The notes under the pieces were generated by a model. That model made no database searches and was not told the DNA's origin. It saw only the letters and a program-made list of their open reading frames with translations. From NCBI GenBank assembly GCA_902611415.1, contig CACLZM010000003.1:1-64000 (forward strand): a stretch of DNA of 64,000 nt, in the 5' to 3' direction. This DNA is from an uncultured Alphaproteobacteria bacterium. GTDB lineage: Bacteria; Pseudomonadota; Alphaproteobacteria; HIMB59. Made by a program: the position numbers and the translations under genes. Below, piece by piece: positions 1 to 9,077 of the stretch; the first letter of the stretch is position 1; the number at the start of each line of letters is the position of its first letter.

Positions 1-1
1 A

Positions 2-670
2 AAACTATCTATAGAGTCGAAATATATTAGTAAAAGTATTAAATTTATTTTTATTAGTGATGTTCACATTGGTTCAAATGATCCATTATCACTAAAAAAA
101 TTAGTTTCTAAAATCGGTGAATTAGATTTTAGTTTCTTAGTAATTGGTGGTGACTTAATTGACAGTAGTGCATTTAAAATTTCCGACCTTCAAGAATTTA
201 AGAAAATAAATAAACCTATTTTTTTTGTAACAGGAAATCACGAATATTATGTCCAAAATTTTAAAAAACATCTTGATGAATTATGCACAGTTGGAATAAA
301 AACTTTAGATAATGAGTCAATACAATTGGATGAAATAAATTTAATCGGCCTTTCTGATAACATTTCTAATAAATCTAAAATGGATTACGTAGATAAACTT
401 TCTAAAGAAAACTTATTCAACCTTTTGATAGTTCATAAACCATCAATTTGGAAAAAAGCTTCAAATAAAGCCAATTTAATGCTTTCTGGTCATACACATA
501 ATGGTCAAATTTTTCCATTTAATTTCATAGTAAAACTTCAATTTCCTCAAAATTATGGACTTTATAAAAATAATGATAACCATTTGTACGTTAGCTCAGG
601 ATCAGCCACTTGGGGTCCAAAAATTAGAATAGGATCAAATAACGAAATTATTTATATCGAATTAAAATAG
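2..670 (+). CDS. Calcineurin-like metallophosphoesterase (5' end cut by window)
   Basis: The reading frame is open from base 2, so the start lies before the window; 222 residues are visible. Metal-binding motifs of calcineurin-like phosphoesterases occur in order: SDVHIGS (Asp near visible residue 20), GGDLID, GNHEY, and near the C-terminus GHTHNGQ. This order resembles the YaeI/YkuE branch of two-metal hydrolases, which act on phosphoesters such as phospholipids or lipid A precursors; the substrate here cannot be told. A predicted membrane anchor would lie in the missing part. The first in-frame ATG (326) is internal and is not the real start. The family call is firm. Confidence 0.85.
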   Translation, partial: KLSIESKYISKSIKFIFISDVHIGSNDPLSLKKLVSKIGELDFSFLVIGGDLIDSSAFKISDLQEFKKINKPIFFVTGNHEYYVQNFKKHLDELCTVGIKTLDNESIQLDEINLIGLSDNISNKSKMDYVDKLSKENLFNLLIVHKPSIWKKASNKANLMLSGHTHNGQIFPFNFIVKLQFPQNYGLYKNNDNHLYVSSGSATWGPKIRIGSNNEIIYIELK

Positions 671-718
671 CACAAATTTCTTTATTGGATAATATTTAAC
701 ATTATGTATGCTTTTTTT

Positions 719-1207
719 ATGAGAATAGTAATCACTTATTTTTTATTTATAGGAACTTTATTTGCCGATCAGCATATTTTAGAGCAAGAAAATTTTGATG
801 CATGGCAATTTACTTGTGTCGAGGAACAAGAACAAAAAATTTGTGAATTAAGAGAGTTAGTATTTGATCCAAATACAGAGGAAGTTGTGAGCTATTTGTC
901 AATTACTATAAATCCTGAAAATTTAACTCAAATGCAAATCGCTTTTCCACATGCTGTAAATTTAAAGAGCCCAGTTTCTTTACAAATTGATGACAAGGAC
1001 CCTTTGGAATTAGATTATGCATTCTGTAACCAAAGTGCCTGTTTTGTTGCAGAAATAATTGGAGAAAATTTTGTTAATTTTTTCAAAGCTGGAAATCAAG
1101 TTAATTTAAAAATACTATTATTAGATAATAGACAGGCGAATATTACGTATTCATTATCTGGTTTTACGGCTGGTTATAATAAATTGTCTTCAGCACTGAT
1201 TAACTAG
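719..1207 (+). CDS. IalB-family secreted protein (invasion-associated locus B)
   Basis: A 162-residue protein with a short signal peptide (about residues 1-16, ending FIGTLFA) and two cysteine pairs (FTCVEEQEQKICEL and AFCNQSACFV), as in the IalB family of alphaproteobacteria. These are periplasmic or outer-membrane-associated proteins of unclear role; the name comes from Bartonella and does not imply invasion here. I chose the ATG at 719 over the one at 704 because it places the hydrophobic signal at the N-terminus. Its last 8 bases overlap the convergent permease gene. Confidence 0.75.
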   Translation: MRIVITYFLFIGTLFADQHILEQENFDAWQFTCVEEQEQKICELRELVFDPNTEEVVSYLSITINPENLTQMQIAFPHAVNLKSPVSLQIDDKDPLELDYAFCNQSACFVAEIIGENFVNFFKAGNQVNLKILLLDNRQANITYSLSGFTAGYNKLSSALIN

Positions 1208-2741
1208 TTTTATTAAATTTAATTTTATTTTTAATTAATAAAAGACAAATTAAAGAGGGAACTACCATTAAAGCTGTAATGATGAAAAATAATCCCCAGT
1301 TACCCCCTAACCCATCAACTAATGCTCCAGAAGAGGAGGCTAATAAAGTTCTTCCTGCTGTTCCAACAGAGGCTAATAAGGCATATTGAGTAGCGGTAAA
1401 ACTACGATCAACTAAAAGAGATATAAAAGCAACAAATGCCACTGTTGCAAATGCTGCTGCTAAATCATCTAATATTACTGCAAAAGCAAAGAGAGTTTTC
1501 GATGGTCCTACCCAAGCTAGAAAAGAAAATAAAATATTTGTACCGGCCATTGCAATACCTGCGACAATTAATGTTTTAAAAATACCAGATCTCATTGCTA
1601 TAGCTCCACCAATAAGCGTAAATACAATGGTTGTAATCCAGCCTAATGCTTTTGAAAATATTGCTATATCGCCCTTAGAAAAACCAATTTCCTTATAAAA
1701 TACCAAACTCATTCTTCCAAGAAACGCTTCACCTATTTTGAATAAAAATACGAAAGCAAGAATTGCAATACCAATTTTAACTCCATTAAGACTAAAGAAA
1801 CTATTTAAGGGGTTTGCTACAACATTGTTTAAATAAAAGAGAGTTTGAGAAACAGGATTATCCTCACCAAATCTTTGTATATAAAATGAAAATAAATAAA
1901 AGGCTCCTCCAATAACAACAAAAGCTATACCACCATTTGTAAACGAAACTTTTTCGAAGAATTTTCCAACTAAAAAGCATAAAATTCCTATTGAGGCAAA
2001 CAGGTAACCAGCATTTCTTAAACTATTTACATTTGAATTTGAGGAGTCAGTGTTTATTATCTCTTGGAACCTCTCTTTATTAGACTCAGGTATAAATACC
2101 AAACCTACATTACATAGTACTATAATTGCCATTAAAAAAATAAATGTTACTTGCCAATATTGATCTACACCTGATAATTCGAGTTTCTCTGCTATTTCTA
2201 AACAAATAAAACCTCCAAGTTTAAAACCAGTCCACCATCCAACAACGGCCATAGCTGCTCCTGCAGCCATACTTGAGGTTTCATCCCTTTTTATCTGTTC
2301 AATTCTTAGAGCATCGATTGTTATGTCTTGAGTAGCAGATGAAATAGCAATAGCTAATCCAACTCCAATTATTAAGGCCAAGTTTTGTGTTGGCTCTAAG
2401 ACGCTCCATATAACAAGACATATTAAGATGACTGTTTGCATCAATATAATTATTGATTTCCTATGACCCATCTTATTAGTCAAAAAAGGAAGTCTTAATC
2501 TATCGATTATTGGTGCCCATAAAAAATTGAATGCATAAACTCCAAAAATTAGTCCAGCCCAACCTATAGTGCTTCTACTTAAACCTTCTTCCTTTAACCA
2601 CAAAGATAGTGCGCTTGCAATTAACACCCAAGGGAAACCACTAATTATTCCTAAAAGAAGAATACGTATCATTCTTCTGTCATAGTAGGCCCCAAATAAA
2701 GATTTTAATTTATTAGAATCTATGGATACAGAACTCATCAT
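1200..2741 (-). CDS. AmpG-type MFS permease (PAT family)
   Basis: A 513-residue polytopic membrane protein with the signatures of the AmpG/peptide-acetyl-CoA transporter family: GFPWVLIASALSLWLKEEG near the N-terminus, FLWAPIIDRLRLP in the first cytoplasmic loop, and SATQDITIDALRIE near residue 140. AmpG imports anhydromuropeptides from the periplasm for peptidoglycan recycling. No recycling gene lies next to it, so the substrate rests on family resemblance. It is longer than E. coli AmpG (491 residues) by a central loop. It converges on the IalB gene with an 8-base overlap of the stop regions. Confidence 0.8.
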   Translation of the reverse strand: MMSSVSIDSNKLKSLFGAYYDRRMIRILLLGIISGFPWVLIASALSLWLKEEGLSRSTIGWAGLIFGVYAFNFLWAPIIDRLRLPFLTNKMGHRKSIIILMQTVILICLVIWSVLEPTQNLALIIGVGLAIAISSATQDITIDALRIEQIKRDETSSMAAGAAMAVVGWWTGFKLGGFICLEIAEKLELSGVDQYWQVTFIFLMAIIVLCNVGLVFIPESNKERFQEIINTDSSNSNVNSLRNAGYLFASIGILCFLVGKFFEKVSFTNGGIAFVVIGGAFYLFSFYIQRFGEDNPVSQTLFYLNNVVANPLNSFFSLNGVKIGIAILAFVFLFKIGEAFLGRMSLVFYKEIGFSKGDIAIFSKALGWITTIVFTLIGGAIAMRSGIFKTLIVAGIAMAGTNILFSFLAWVGPSKTLFAFAVILDDLAAAFATVAFVAFISLLVDRSFTATQYALLASVGTAGRTLLASSSGALVDGLGGNWGLFFIITALMVVPSLICLLLIKNKIKFNKTS

Positions 2742-2775
2742 TTGTATGATATTGAAAAATTAATGAATGAAAACT

Positions 2776-3294
2776 CTAATCGCTCAGAGAACTTAGCCAT
2801 TTAATTAAATCGGCTCTATCTTGGTCTTTTTTTATACCATTATAATTCATTTTTGTTCCAGCTATATATTTTTTAGGTTTTAACAGAAATTTATTTAACT
2901 CTTCAACATTCCAATCACCACCAAATTCTACCAAAGCACCAGAATATGCAAAGCCTTCCATAGACCCCTTTGATCTATTTACTATTCCCCACATAGCAGG
3001 ACCTACTTTGTTTTCTCCACCTTTAACTTGTGTGTGACAAGAGGCACATTTTTTAAAAATTTTTTCCCCGTTTTCCATACTTGCTGAAGCTAACATAGGG
3101 GTTATTTCAGGAAGAACCTCAAATATATTAACCTCTTCCTTTATTTCTGAAGAGACTCCACCCTCTGGGACCTCTATTTTATAAGCTAGTTCATCGGGAA
3201 ACTCTGGATGAATAGCCATATCCGCAACTTTAGAGAAAACAGCAGCTAACAAAAGGGCGAGGATTATTGCCCCAAGAATTTTATTGGTTTCCAT
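2776..3294 (-). CDS. Membrane-anchored class I cytochrome c (CycM-like)
   Basis: A 172-residue protein with one N-terminal membrane anchor (about residues 6-24), a variable periplasmic linker and a C-terminal cytochrome c domain. The heme site is CASCH (Cys83, Cys86, His87) and the likely axial Met149 is in GTKMNY. Membrane-tethered cytochromes of this plan (CycM/cytochrome c552) carry electrons from the bc1 complex to the terminal oxidase in alphaproteobacteria. The gene is transcribed away from kdsB across a 60-bp gap that must hold both promoters. The role is inferred from architecture. Confidence 0.85.
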   Translation of the reverse strand: METNKILGAIILALLLAAVFSKVADMAIHPEFPDELAYKIEVPEGGVSSEIKEEVNIFEVLPEITPMLASASMENGEKIFKKCASCHTQVKGGENKVGPAMWGIVNRSKGSMEGFAYSGALVEFGGDWNVEELNKFLLKPKKYIAGTKMNYNGIKKDQDRADLIKWLSSLSD

Positions 3295-3354
3295 ATCTGA
3301 AAGAGAAGTCTATGTTTAAAAATATAGCACTTAAAACGGATTTTTGTCGCATTA

Positions 3355-4074
3355 ATGAACGATACAATAATAATTATACCAATCAGATTAAAGGCCTCTA
3401 GATTTCCAAATAAACCTTTTGCAAAGATTGGTGACTTACCCATGCTTCATTATATTTACAAACGTGTATCGGATATCACGGACAATTTATTTTTAGCTAT
3501 ATGTGATCAAGAAGTAAGAGAATACTGTGAAGAAATGAAACTAAAATATATCATGACAGATCCTAATCATATGTCTGGTACTGATAGAATTGGAGAGGCA
3601 GTAAGAAAATTAGAGGGAATAAAAAAATTTAAATTTGTTATTAATGTTCAGGGAGATATGCCATTCATAAGTGTCAATCATTTACAATTACTAAAAGAGA
3701 AATTACTACAATTCCAAATTAGCACTCTTGCGTGCCCATTTATTAACATTGATGAAGCTAAAAATAGTTCCAAAGTAAAAGTCACAATAGATCAACTAAA
3801 TTATGCTTCAAATTTTTCGAGAATACTCGATAGCAATTTAAAAATTAATAAAAATGTATTTCATCATATTGGAGTGTATGCTTATCATAAAAAATTCTTA
3901 TTAGATTTTATCTCTATGCCCCCTTCACAAAGAGAACTTGATGAAAAATTAGAACAACTTCGTGTAATCGGCACCAGTAAAATTGGAATTTCTGTAATAA
4001 AAGAGGAGATTTTGGGTGTTGATACAAAAGAGGATTTGGATAGAGTAAACCGATTAATTTTAAAAAATGAGTAA
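3355..4074 (+). CDS. kdsB: 3-deoxy-manno-octulosonate cytidylyltransferase
   Basis: This 239-residue cytosolic enzyme activates Kdo with CTP to CMP-Kdo for lipopolysaccharide inner-core synthesis, so the cell is expected to make LPS. The N-terminal nucleotide-binding motif IIIPIRLKASRFPNKP, the MTDPNHMSGTDRIGEA block and NVQGDMPFI match the KdsB family, and the length is slightly short of the usual 245-255. The ATG at 3355 directly precedes the conserved beta strand. The 3' end overlaps pheA by 8 bases, which implies translational coupling. Confidence 0.93.
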   Translation: MNDTIIIIPIRLKASRFPNKPFAKIGDLPMLHYIYKRVSDITDNLFLAICDQEVREYCEEMKLKYIMTDPNHMSGTDRIGEAVRKLEGIKKFKFVINVQGDMPFISVNHLQLLKEKLLQFQISTLACPFINIDEAKNSSKVKVTIDQLNYASNFSRILDSNLKINKNVFHHIGVYAYHKKFLLDFISMPPSQRELDEKLEQLRVIGTSKIGISVIKEEILGVDTKEDLDRVNRLILKNE

Positions 4075-4906
4075 AAAAATATCTTTCCAAGGAGTTGATG
4101 GAGCTTACAGTCAATTGGCTGTAAAAGATTTTTTTTCAGGTGCAGAAACACTCCCATGCAAAACATTTGAGATTGCTTTGAATGAAGCTGAGTTGGGTAA
4201 CGTCGATTATGCTATGATTCCGATTGAAAATTCTGCTGCAGGGAGAGTTGCTGACATTCATCGTTTAATACCTAAGTCTAATTTGCATATAAACTTCGAA
4301 CATTTTCAAAAAGTTGAACACAAGCTTTTAATTCATCCAGATTCTAAAATCGAAAATATTAAAAATATTTTAAGTCACGAACAAGCTTTGGCACAATGTA
4401 GTGATAAAATCCAAAAATTAGATTTAAATATTTTGATTGGAGCTGATACTGCTGGCTCTGCAAAAACTATATCTGATGAAAAAATACTTGATACTGCGGC
4501 AATTGCTTCAAGCTTAGCAGGTAATACATATGGCTTAAAAGTAATTGATGAGAATTTTGCAAATTCTTTAAATAACATTACAAGATTCTATATCATGTCT
4601 AAAAACGAAAACTTAGAATTTGACAAAAAAAAGACCTATATATCATCATTTTTATTTTCCGTGAAAAATACACCGGGTTCTTTATTTAAAGTAATGGGTG
4701 GTTTTGCAACTAATAATGTAAATATGATAAAACTTGAGAGTTATAATTATGGAGCTGACTTTGTAATAACACAATTTTATTGTGAAATTGAAGGACATCC
4801 TGAACAAGATAACACCAAATTTGCTCTAGATGATATGTATCATTACTGCTCAAAGGTGAGAAAATTAGGAGTTTTTGAAAAATCTCCATATCGGGTAAGA
4901 CAATAA
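4067..4906 (+). CDS. pheA: Prephenate dehydratase
   Basis: A 279-residue monofunctional prephenate dehydratase that makes phenylpyruvate for phenylalanine synthesis. The N-terminal catalytic domain opens with ISFQGVDGAYSQLA, carries YAMIPIENSAAGRV, and has the conserved catalytic TRF motif (NNITRFYIM, near residue 170). A C-terminal ACT domain follows from about residue 195 (PGSLFKVMGGFATNNVNM; ESYNYG in place of the usual ESRP), which senses phenylalanine. No chorismate mutase domain is fused. The overlap with kdsB and the SRP RNA just downstream match the gene order of many alphaproteobacteria. Confidence 0.93.
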   Translation: MSKKISFQGVDGAYSQLAVKDFFSGAETLPCKTFEIALNEAELGNVDYAMIPIENSAAGRVADIHRLIPKSNLHINFEHFQKVEHKLLIHPDSKIENIKNILSHEQALAQCSDKIQKLDLNILIGADTAGSAKTISDEKILDTAAIASSLAGNTYGLKVIDENFANSLNNITRFYIMSKNENLEFDKKKTYISSFLFSVKNTPGSLFKVMGGFATNNVNMIKLESYNYGADFVITQFYCEIEGHPEQDNTKFALDDMYHYCSKVRKLGVFEKSPYRVRQ

Positions 4907-4943
4907 CTTCATATTTTCATTTAATACTGCTATAAAATAATTT

Positions 4944-5031
4944 GAGAATTACATGGGCAGTTTTTCATGCCAATCCGGTCAGGTTCGAAAGAAAGCAGCC
5001 GTAACATAAAGAATTGGGTCGTGTAATTCTC
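4944..5031 (+). ncRNA. ffs: Bacterial small SRP RNA (4.5S)
   Basis: The central hairpin carries the near-universal SRP domain IV signature GGTCAGGTTCGAAAGAAAGC (4978-4997) followed by AGCC. The ends pair: GAGAATTACAT (4944-4954) with GTGTAATTCTC (5021-5031), an 11-bp helix with one G-T wobble. Together they give a hairpin of about 88 nt, the size of minimal Gram-negative SRP RNA. It guides Ffh-bound ribosomes to the membrane. The exact ends are set by the terminal helix and could shift by a few bases. SRP RNA just upstream of dnaX is also seen in Bacillus (scr-dnaX). Confidence 0.92.
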
Positions 5032-5044
5032 TTACAAGCCTGTA

Positions 5045-6649
5045 ATGAAAAATCAATCAAAAATTCTAGCATTAAAATATAGACCTTCAAATTTTCAAGA
5101 TTTGATTGGACAAGATTATTTGGTTGATACCATCCAAAAATCAATTGAGCTTAATAAAATTCCTAATGCATATATTTTCACTGGCATTCGTGGTGTAGGC
5201 AAAACAACAACTGCTAGAATTGTAGCTAAAATGTTAAATTGTACAGTTTTTGATGACAACAAAAATCCTGATTTAGATAATTGTGAACAAGCTAAAGCTA
5301 TCACTGAGGATAGACACCCGGATGTCATAGAAATTGATGCTGCGTCTAACACAAGCGTAGAAAACGCAAGAGATATAATTGAGAACGTAAAATATAATCC
5401 AGTCCTTGGGAAATATAAAGTTTATATAGTTGACGAAGTACATATGTTATCTAAAAGTGCTTTTAATGCACTATTAAAAACCCTTGAGGAGCCACCGCCT
5501 CACTCAAAATTTATATTCGCAACTACTGAAATATCCAAAGTACCGATAACAATTCTTTCGAGATGTCAAAGATTTGATCTGAGACGAGTTGATAAGAGGA
5601 CTTTATTAAATTTTTTAGAAGGTATTGCTAAAAAAGAGGCTATATCTATATCGAAGGATGCATTAAATTTAATTGTAAAGGCCAGTGAAGGTTCAGTTAG
5701 GGACTCGCTAAGTATATTAGACCAAGCTAATGTATTCAAATCTCAAAAAGAAATTACCGTAGAAGAAATCATCAACATGCTTGGTTTTGCAAAGCAAACT
5801 GATTTATATGAATTATCTAAATATATTTTAAATAACAATCTTCCAAAATTAATAGCTATGCTTGATGAAATGTATCAAAGAGGATCAGAGACCTCTAAAA
5901 TTATAGAAGATATGATGAATATAATAAATTGGTCATGTAAATTAAAAATAAATTTAGAACTTCTTAATGATGAGTTCTTAACTGAAGAAGATAAAAATTT
6001 TGCCTCGTACATTATTCAATTTGACCAAGGTAAGCTTAATATTTTTTGGCAAAGCTTAATGAAAGGCTATGAAGAAATTAAAATTTCACCTCAACCACAC
6101 ATAACGCTAGAAATGGTACTTCTAAGGTGCGCATTCCTATTAAATGATAATCAATCAACAGTCTCAGAAGAAAAAAAAAAGTCTGAAATCAATCAAAATA
6201 TAAGTCAAGCTTCACCTAACCTTGATCAAGTAATTCAAAATAAAGTAAATCAATTACCAGAGAAGTCTTTAAAAGATAAAATTGATATGCATAATCTGTT
6301 TTTTCAATATTATGGAAAAAATTTTTCACCTTTAATGGCAGGAATTATTATGGAAAATATTCAAGTAGTTAAATTCTCAGAAAAAAATAAAATACTCCAT
6401 ATCAATGTTATTGACAAAAATTTTAATGGAAGTGAAGAGCTATATAAAAACATTATGACTGACTATGAGCTTGAGGTCACTGAGAAAAAAGAAATAACAA
6501 CTATAGAGAAAATTAAGTTTCTATATAAACAAGAGTTAATTGAGCAAGAAATGAAGACTGATGAATTTAAAAAAGTTCTTGCTAAATTTCCTAATGCAAA
6601 GATTATAGATATTGAAGAATTAGAAAGAGGTGACAAAAATGATGGGTAA
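5045..6649 (+). CDS. dnaX: DNA polymerase III gamma/tau subunit
   Basis: The clamp-loader ATPase, 534 residues. It has Walker A GIRGVGKTT (about 47-55), Walker B VDEVHML, and the SRC motif ILSRCQRF of the AAA+ clamp-loader fold, followed by a variable C-terminal region that in tau binds the polymerase. The zinc module is reduced: only Cys66 (LNC) and Cys80 (DNC) remain of the usual four-cysteine site, the positions of the two middle ligands being non-cysteine. The ATG lies 13 bases after the SRP RNA end, with no clear Shine-Dalgarno. The ybaB start overlaps its 3' end. A gamma-forming frameshift was not searched for in detail. Confidence 0.93.
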   Translation: MKNQSKILALKYRPSNFQDLIGQDYLVDTIQKSIELNKIPNAYIFTGIRGVGKTTTARIVAKMLNCTVFDDNKNPDLDNCEQAKAITEDRHPDVIEIDAASNTSVENARDIIENVKYNPVLGKYKVYIVDEVHMLSKSAFNALLKTLEEPPPHSKFIFATTEISKVPITILSRCQRFDLRRVDKRTLLNFLEGIAKKEAISISKDALNLIVKASEGSVRDSLSILDQANVFKSQKEITVEEIINMLGFAKQTDLYELSKYILNNNLPKLIAMLDEMYQRGSETSKIIEDMMNIINWSCKLKINLELLNDEFLTEEDKNFASYIIQFDQGKLNIFWQSLMKGYEEIKISPQPHITLEMVLLRCAFLLNDNQSTVSEEKKKSEINQNISQASPNLDQVIQNKVNQLPEKSLKDKIDMHNLFFQYYGKNFSPLMAGIIMENIQVVKFSEKNKILHINVIDKNFNGSEELYKNIMTDYELEVTEKKEITTIEKIKFLYKQELIEQEMKTDEFKKVLAKFPNAKIIDIEELERGDKNDG

Positions 6650-6965
6650 TATGGGCGGTATGATGAAAAAAGTCCAAGAAATGCAAACAAAAATGCAAGA
6701 AATGCAGAAGGAATTAGAAAATAAAACTGTTGAAGCCGAGTCCGGAGGTGGAATGGTTAAAGTGATTATGAATGGTAAACAAATTGTTCAATCAATTGAT
6801 ATAGACCCATCACTATTGTCCTCTGATGAAAAAGAGGTATTGGAGGATTTAATCAAAGCGGCACTTAATCAAGCGAAAGAAAAAGTAGAGGAAATGTCAG
6901 CTGAAGAAATGAAAAAAATAACTGGTGGGTTGCCATTACCTCCAGGAATGAAGATGCCTTTTTAA
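6639..6965 (+). CDS. ybaB: YbaB/EbfC nucleoid-associated protein
   Basis: A 108-residue homolog of the small DNA-binding protein YbaB/EbfC, with the typical Met/Gly-rich start (MMGNMGGMMKKVQEMQ), a helical dimerisation segment, the central GGGMVKVIMNG strand and a GLPLPPGMKMPF end. It binds DNA as a dimer. I prefer the ATG at 6639: AAAGAGG at 6624-6630 lies 8 bases upstream. A GTG at 6630 is also in frame. The start overlaps the dnaX stop, so the pair is probably translationally coupled. The order dnaX-ybaB-recR is one of the most conserved in bacteria. Confidence 0.9.
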   Translation: MMGNMGGMMKKVQEMQTKMQEMQKELENKTVEAESGGGMVKVIMNGKQIVQSIDIDPSLLSSDEKEVLEDLIKAALNQAKEKVEEMSAEEMKKITGGLPLPPGMKMPF

Positions 6966-6966
6966 A

Positions 6967-7563
6967 TTGTCACAAGACGAACTTCAAAAATTTATTAATT
7001 TAATTTCTAGGTTACCTGGAATTGGTCAACGCTCTGCACAAAGAATAGCTTTATATTTGATAAAAAATAAACAAGAATTAATGTTGCCTTTAGGAGAAAG
7101 TATTAAGGAAACGGCATCTGTTGTAAAAAAATGCACTAATTGTGGTATATTAGATGTTATTGTTCCATGTAAAATTTGTTCTTCAGAAAATAGATCAAAA
7201 ACTACAATATGCATCGTTGAAGATATGGCTGATGTATGGGCTTTTGAAAGATCCGGATATCATAAAGGTCTTTATCATGTTATTGGTGGACTTTTATCAG
7301 CCTCAAAAAATTTTACAGAACAGGATTTAAATTTAAATAAACTCAAAGAAAGAATTATAAACAATCAAGTACAAGAAATTATTTTAGCTTTGAGTGCAAC
7401 AATTGAGGGACAAACTACTGCTTTAGTAATAAAAGATAAACTAGAAAATCAAAATATTAAAATTACGCAACTCGCTTATGGTGTTCCAGTAGGGAGCGAA
7501 ATTCATTATCTAGATGATAATACCTTAGGGGCAGCTTTAGAGTCGCGTAAAAACTTAAGCTGA
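6967..7563 (+). CDS. recR: Recombination mediator RecR
   Basis: A 198-residue protein that, with RecO, loads RecA onto SSB-coated gaps. The helix-hairpin-helix segment RLPGIGQRSAQRIALYL (about 15-31), a four-cysteine zinc finger (Cys56, 59, 68, 71), a Toprim domain starting at CIVEDMADVWA and a C-terminal AYGVPVGSEIHYLDD are all present. The start is TTG at 6967, one base after the ybaB stop, because no ATG precedes the conserved N-terminus. Third gene of the dnaX-ybaB-recR set. Confidence 0.94.
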   Translation: MSQDELQKFINLISRLPGIGQRSAQRIALYLIKNKQELMLPLGESIKETASVVKKCTNCGILDVIVPCKICSSENRSKTTICIVEDMADVWAFERSGYHKGLYHVIGGLLSASKNFTEQDLNLNKLKERIINNQVQEIILALSATIEGQTTALVIKDKLENQNIKITQLAYGVPVGSEIHYLDDNTLGAALESRKNLS

Positions 7564-7634
7564 TTTAACTATAAGTAATAATCTAAAAGTTTGATTTATT
7601 GTTTCTGATAACTGTATAAACTATATTAAATTCC

Positions 7635-8147
7635 ATGTTGAAGCTTATTTATGCACCTGATCCCATATTAAAAAAAGAGAGTGTATCTATACCTCAGGTG
7701 GATGATCATCATAGAGAACTTATAAAACAAATGTATGAGATTATGTATTCTGCAAGTGGAGTTGGTTTAGCTGCTCCACAGATAGGTTTAAATATTCGCA
7801 TATTTATTCTTGATGCAGGCTCTAGAGATGAAGAAAAAAAACCTATCACAATGATAAATCCTAAAATTATATCATTACATGAAAAGAAAGTGCCATATGA
7901 AGAGGGTTGTTTATCCTTCCCAGAGCATTTTGCAGAAATAGACCGTCCTGAAAAAATTAAGATAGAGTATCTCGATGAAGACAACTCAAAAAAAATCTCT
8001 ACCTTTACAGGCTTTGAGTCGAGGATAATACAACATGAATTGGATCACTTAAACGGTATTTTATTTGTTGACCATTTAAGTCGTTTAAAAAGAGATGTGA
8101 TTATTAGAAAGATGAGAAAGTATAAAAAAGAAAAAGAAATGATATAA
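7635..8147 (+). CDS. def: Peptide deformylase
   Basis: Removes the formyl group from nascent N-terminal methionine. All three catalytic motifs are intact in the 170-residue protein: GVGLAAPQIG (about 42-51), EEGCLSFP with metal ligand Cys92, and QHELDH with His134, Glu135 and His138. It is followed with no gap by fmt, which adds the formyl group to initiator tRNA, so the two steps of the formyl cycle are co-transcribed. A 71-bp gap separates it from recR and probably carries its promoter. Confidence 0.95.
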   Translation: MLKLIYAPDPILKKESVSIPQVDDHHRELIKQMYEIMYSASGVGLAAPQIGLNIRIFILDAGSRDEEKKPITMINPKIISLHEKKVPYEEGCLSFPEHFAEIDRPEKIKIEYLDEDNSKKISTFTGFESRIIQHELDHLNGILFVDHLSRLKRDVIIRKMRKYKKEKEMI

Positions 8148-9077
8148 ATGAAAAAACAACGTGTAGTTTATTTTGGCTCACCAGAATTTTCTCTTCCTCC
8201 TCTAAAGACCCTCTATCTTGGAGGATATGATATAGTGGGAATTTATACACAAGAGCCAAAAAAAAAATTTAGAGGACAAAAAAAATATAACACACCTGTT
8301 CAACAATGGGCAGAAAGTCAACTTCTACCTGTTTTTACTCCAAAAATACTTGATGATACATCTTTGAGAGAGTTTCAATCATTAAAGCCTGATGTCGCTA
8401 TCCTTTTTGCTTATGGGAAAATAGTCCCACTTAATTGGTTAAACACTCCTTTAAATGGTTTTATAAATATACATGCCTCGCTTCTACCAAGATGGAGAGG
8501 AGCAGCACCCGTTCAAAGAGCCATTGAAAATAATGATAAAGAGACAGGTATTACCATTATTAAAATGAACGATAAAATTGATGAAGGTCCAATTTTAGTC
8601 CAGCAGAATATTGAAATTAATGAATTAACTGATGGTAAAAAATTAATTGATCAAATCAGTCATGACTCTTGCTCATTGTTATATAACACATTAAAAAAAT
8701 ATTTTTTGGGTCAAATCCAATTAAAAGAACAAGATCATTCTCAATCCACATATGCTAAAAAAATAGACAAATTTGAAACACAAGTAGATTGGGGACTATC
8801 TGCAAGTATAATTGAAAAAAAAGTAAGAGCTTTTTACCCATCACCAGCAATGTGGTTTAAATATAAGGGTCAGAGATTTAAAATTTTAAAAGCTAAAATT
8901 TCTAACTTACAAGATGAAAAGGGCAAGATTATAAATTTACCTCTAACTATAGCATGTAAAAATAACAGTCTAGATATTTTAGAAATTCAAGCTGAAGGAA
9001 AGAAGCCACTAAACATTAAAGAATTTGTTTTAGGTAATAATCAATTTCAATTAAATGCAATAATCGATAATGACTAA
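8148..9077 (+). CDS. fmt: Methionyl-tRNA formyltransferase
   Basis: Transfers formyl from 10-formyl-THF to Met-tRNA(fMet). In 309 residues the N-terminal Rossmann domain (VVYFGSPEFSLPPL), the formyl-transfer motif NIHASLLPRWRGAAPVQRAI with Asn108 and His110, and the catalytic Asp near residue 145 (KIDEGPIL) are present, followed by the C-terminal beta-barrel that grips the tRNA. The ATG is directly adjacent to the def stop codon, and the 3' end overlaps truA by 8 bases. Confidence 0.95.
   Translation: MKKQRVVYFGSPEFSLPPLKTLYLGGYDIVGIYTQEPKKKFRGQKKYNTPVQQWAESQLLPVFTPKILDDTSLREFQSLKPDVAILFAYGKIVPLNWLNTPLNGFINIHASLLPRWRGAAPVQRAIENNDKETGITIIKMNDKIDEGPILVQQNIEINELTDGKKLIDQISHDSCSLLYNTLKKYFLGQIQLKEQDHSQSTYAKKIDKFETQVDWGLSASIIEKKVRAFYPSPAMWFKYKGQRFKILKAKISNLQDEKGKIINLPLTIACKNNSLDILEIQAEGKKPLNIKEFVLGNNQFQLNAIIDND

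Noticed and set aside
326..670. A separate 114-codon gene at the left edge
   Set aside because: The frame continues upstream to base 2 with phosphoesterase motifs, so this ATG is internal.
3885..4166. Minus-strand frames over the kdsB/pheA junction
   Set aside because: No family features, and both plus-strand genes there are well conserved.
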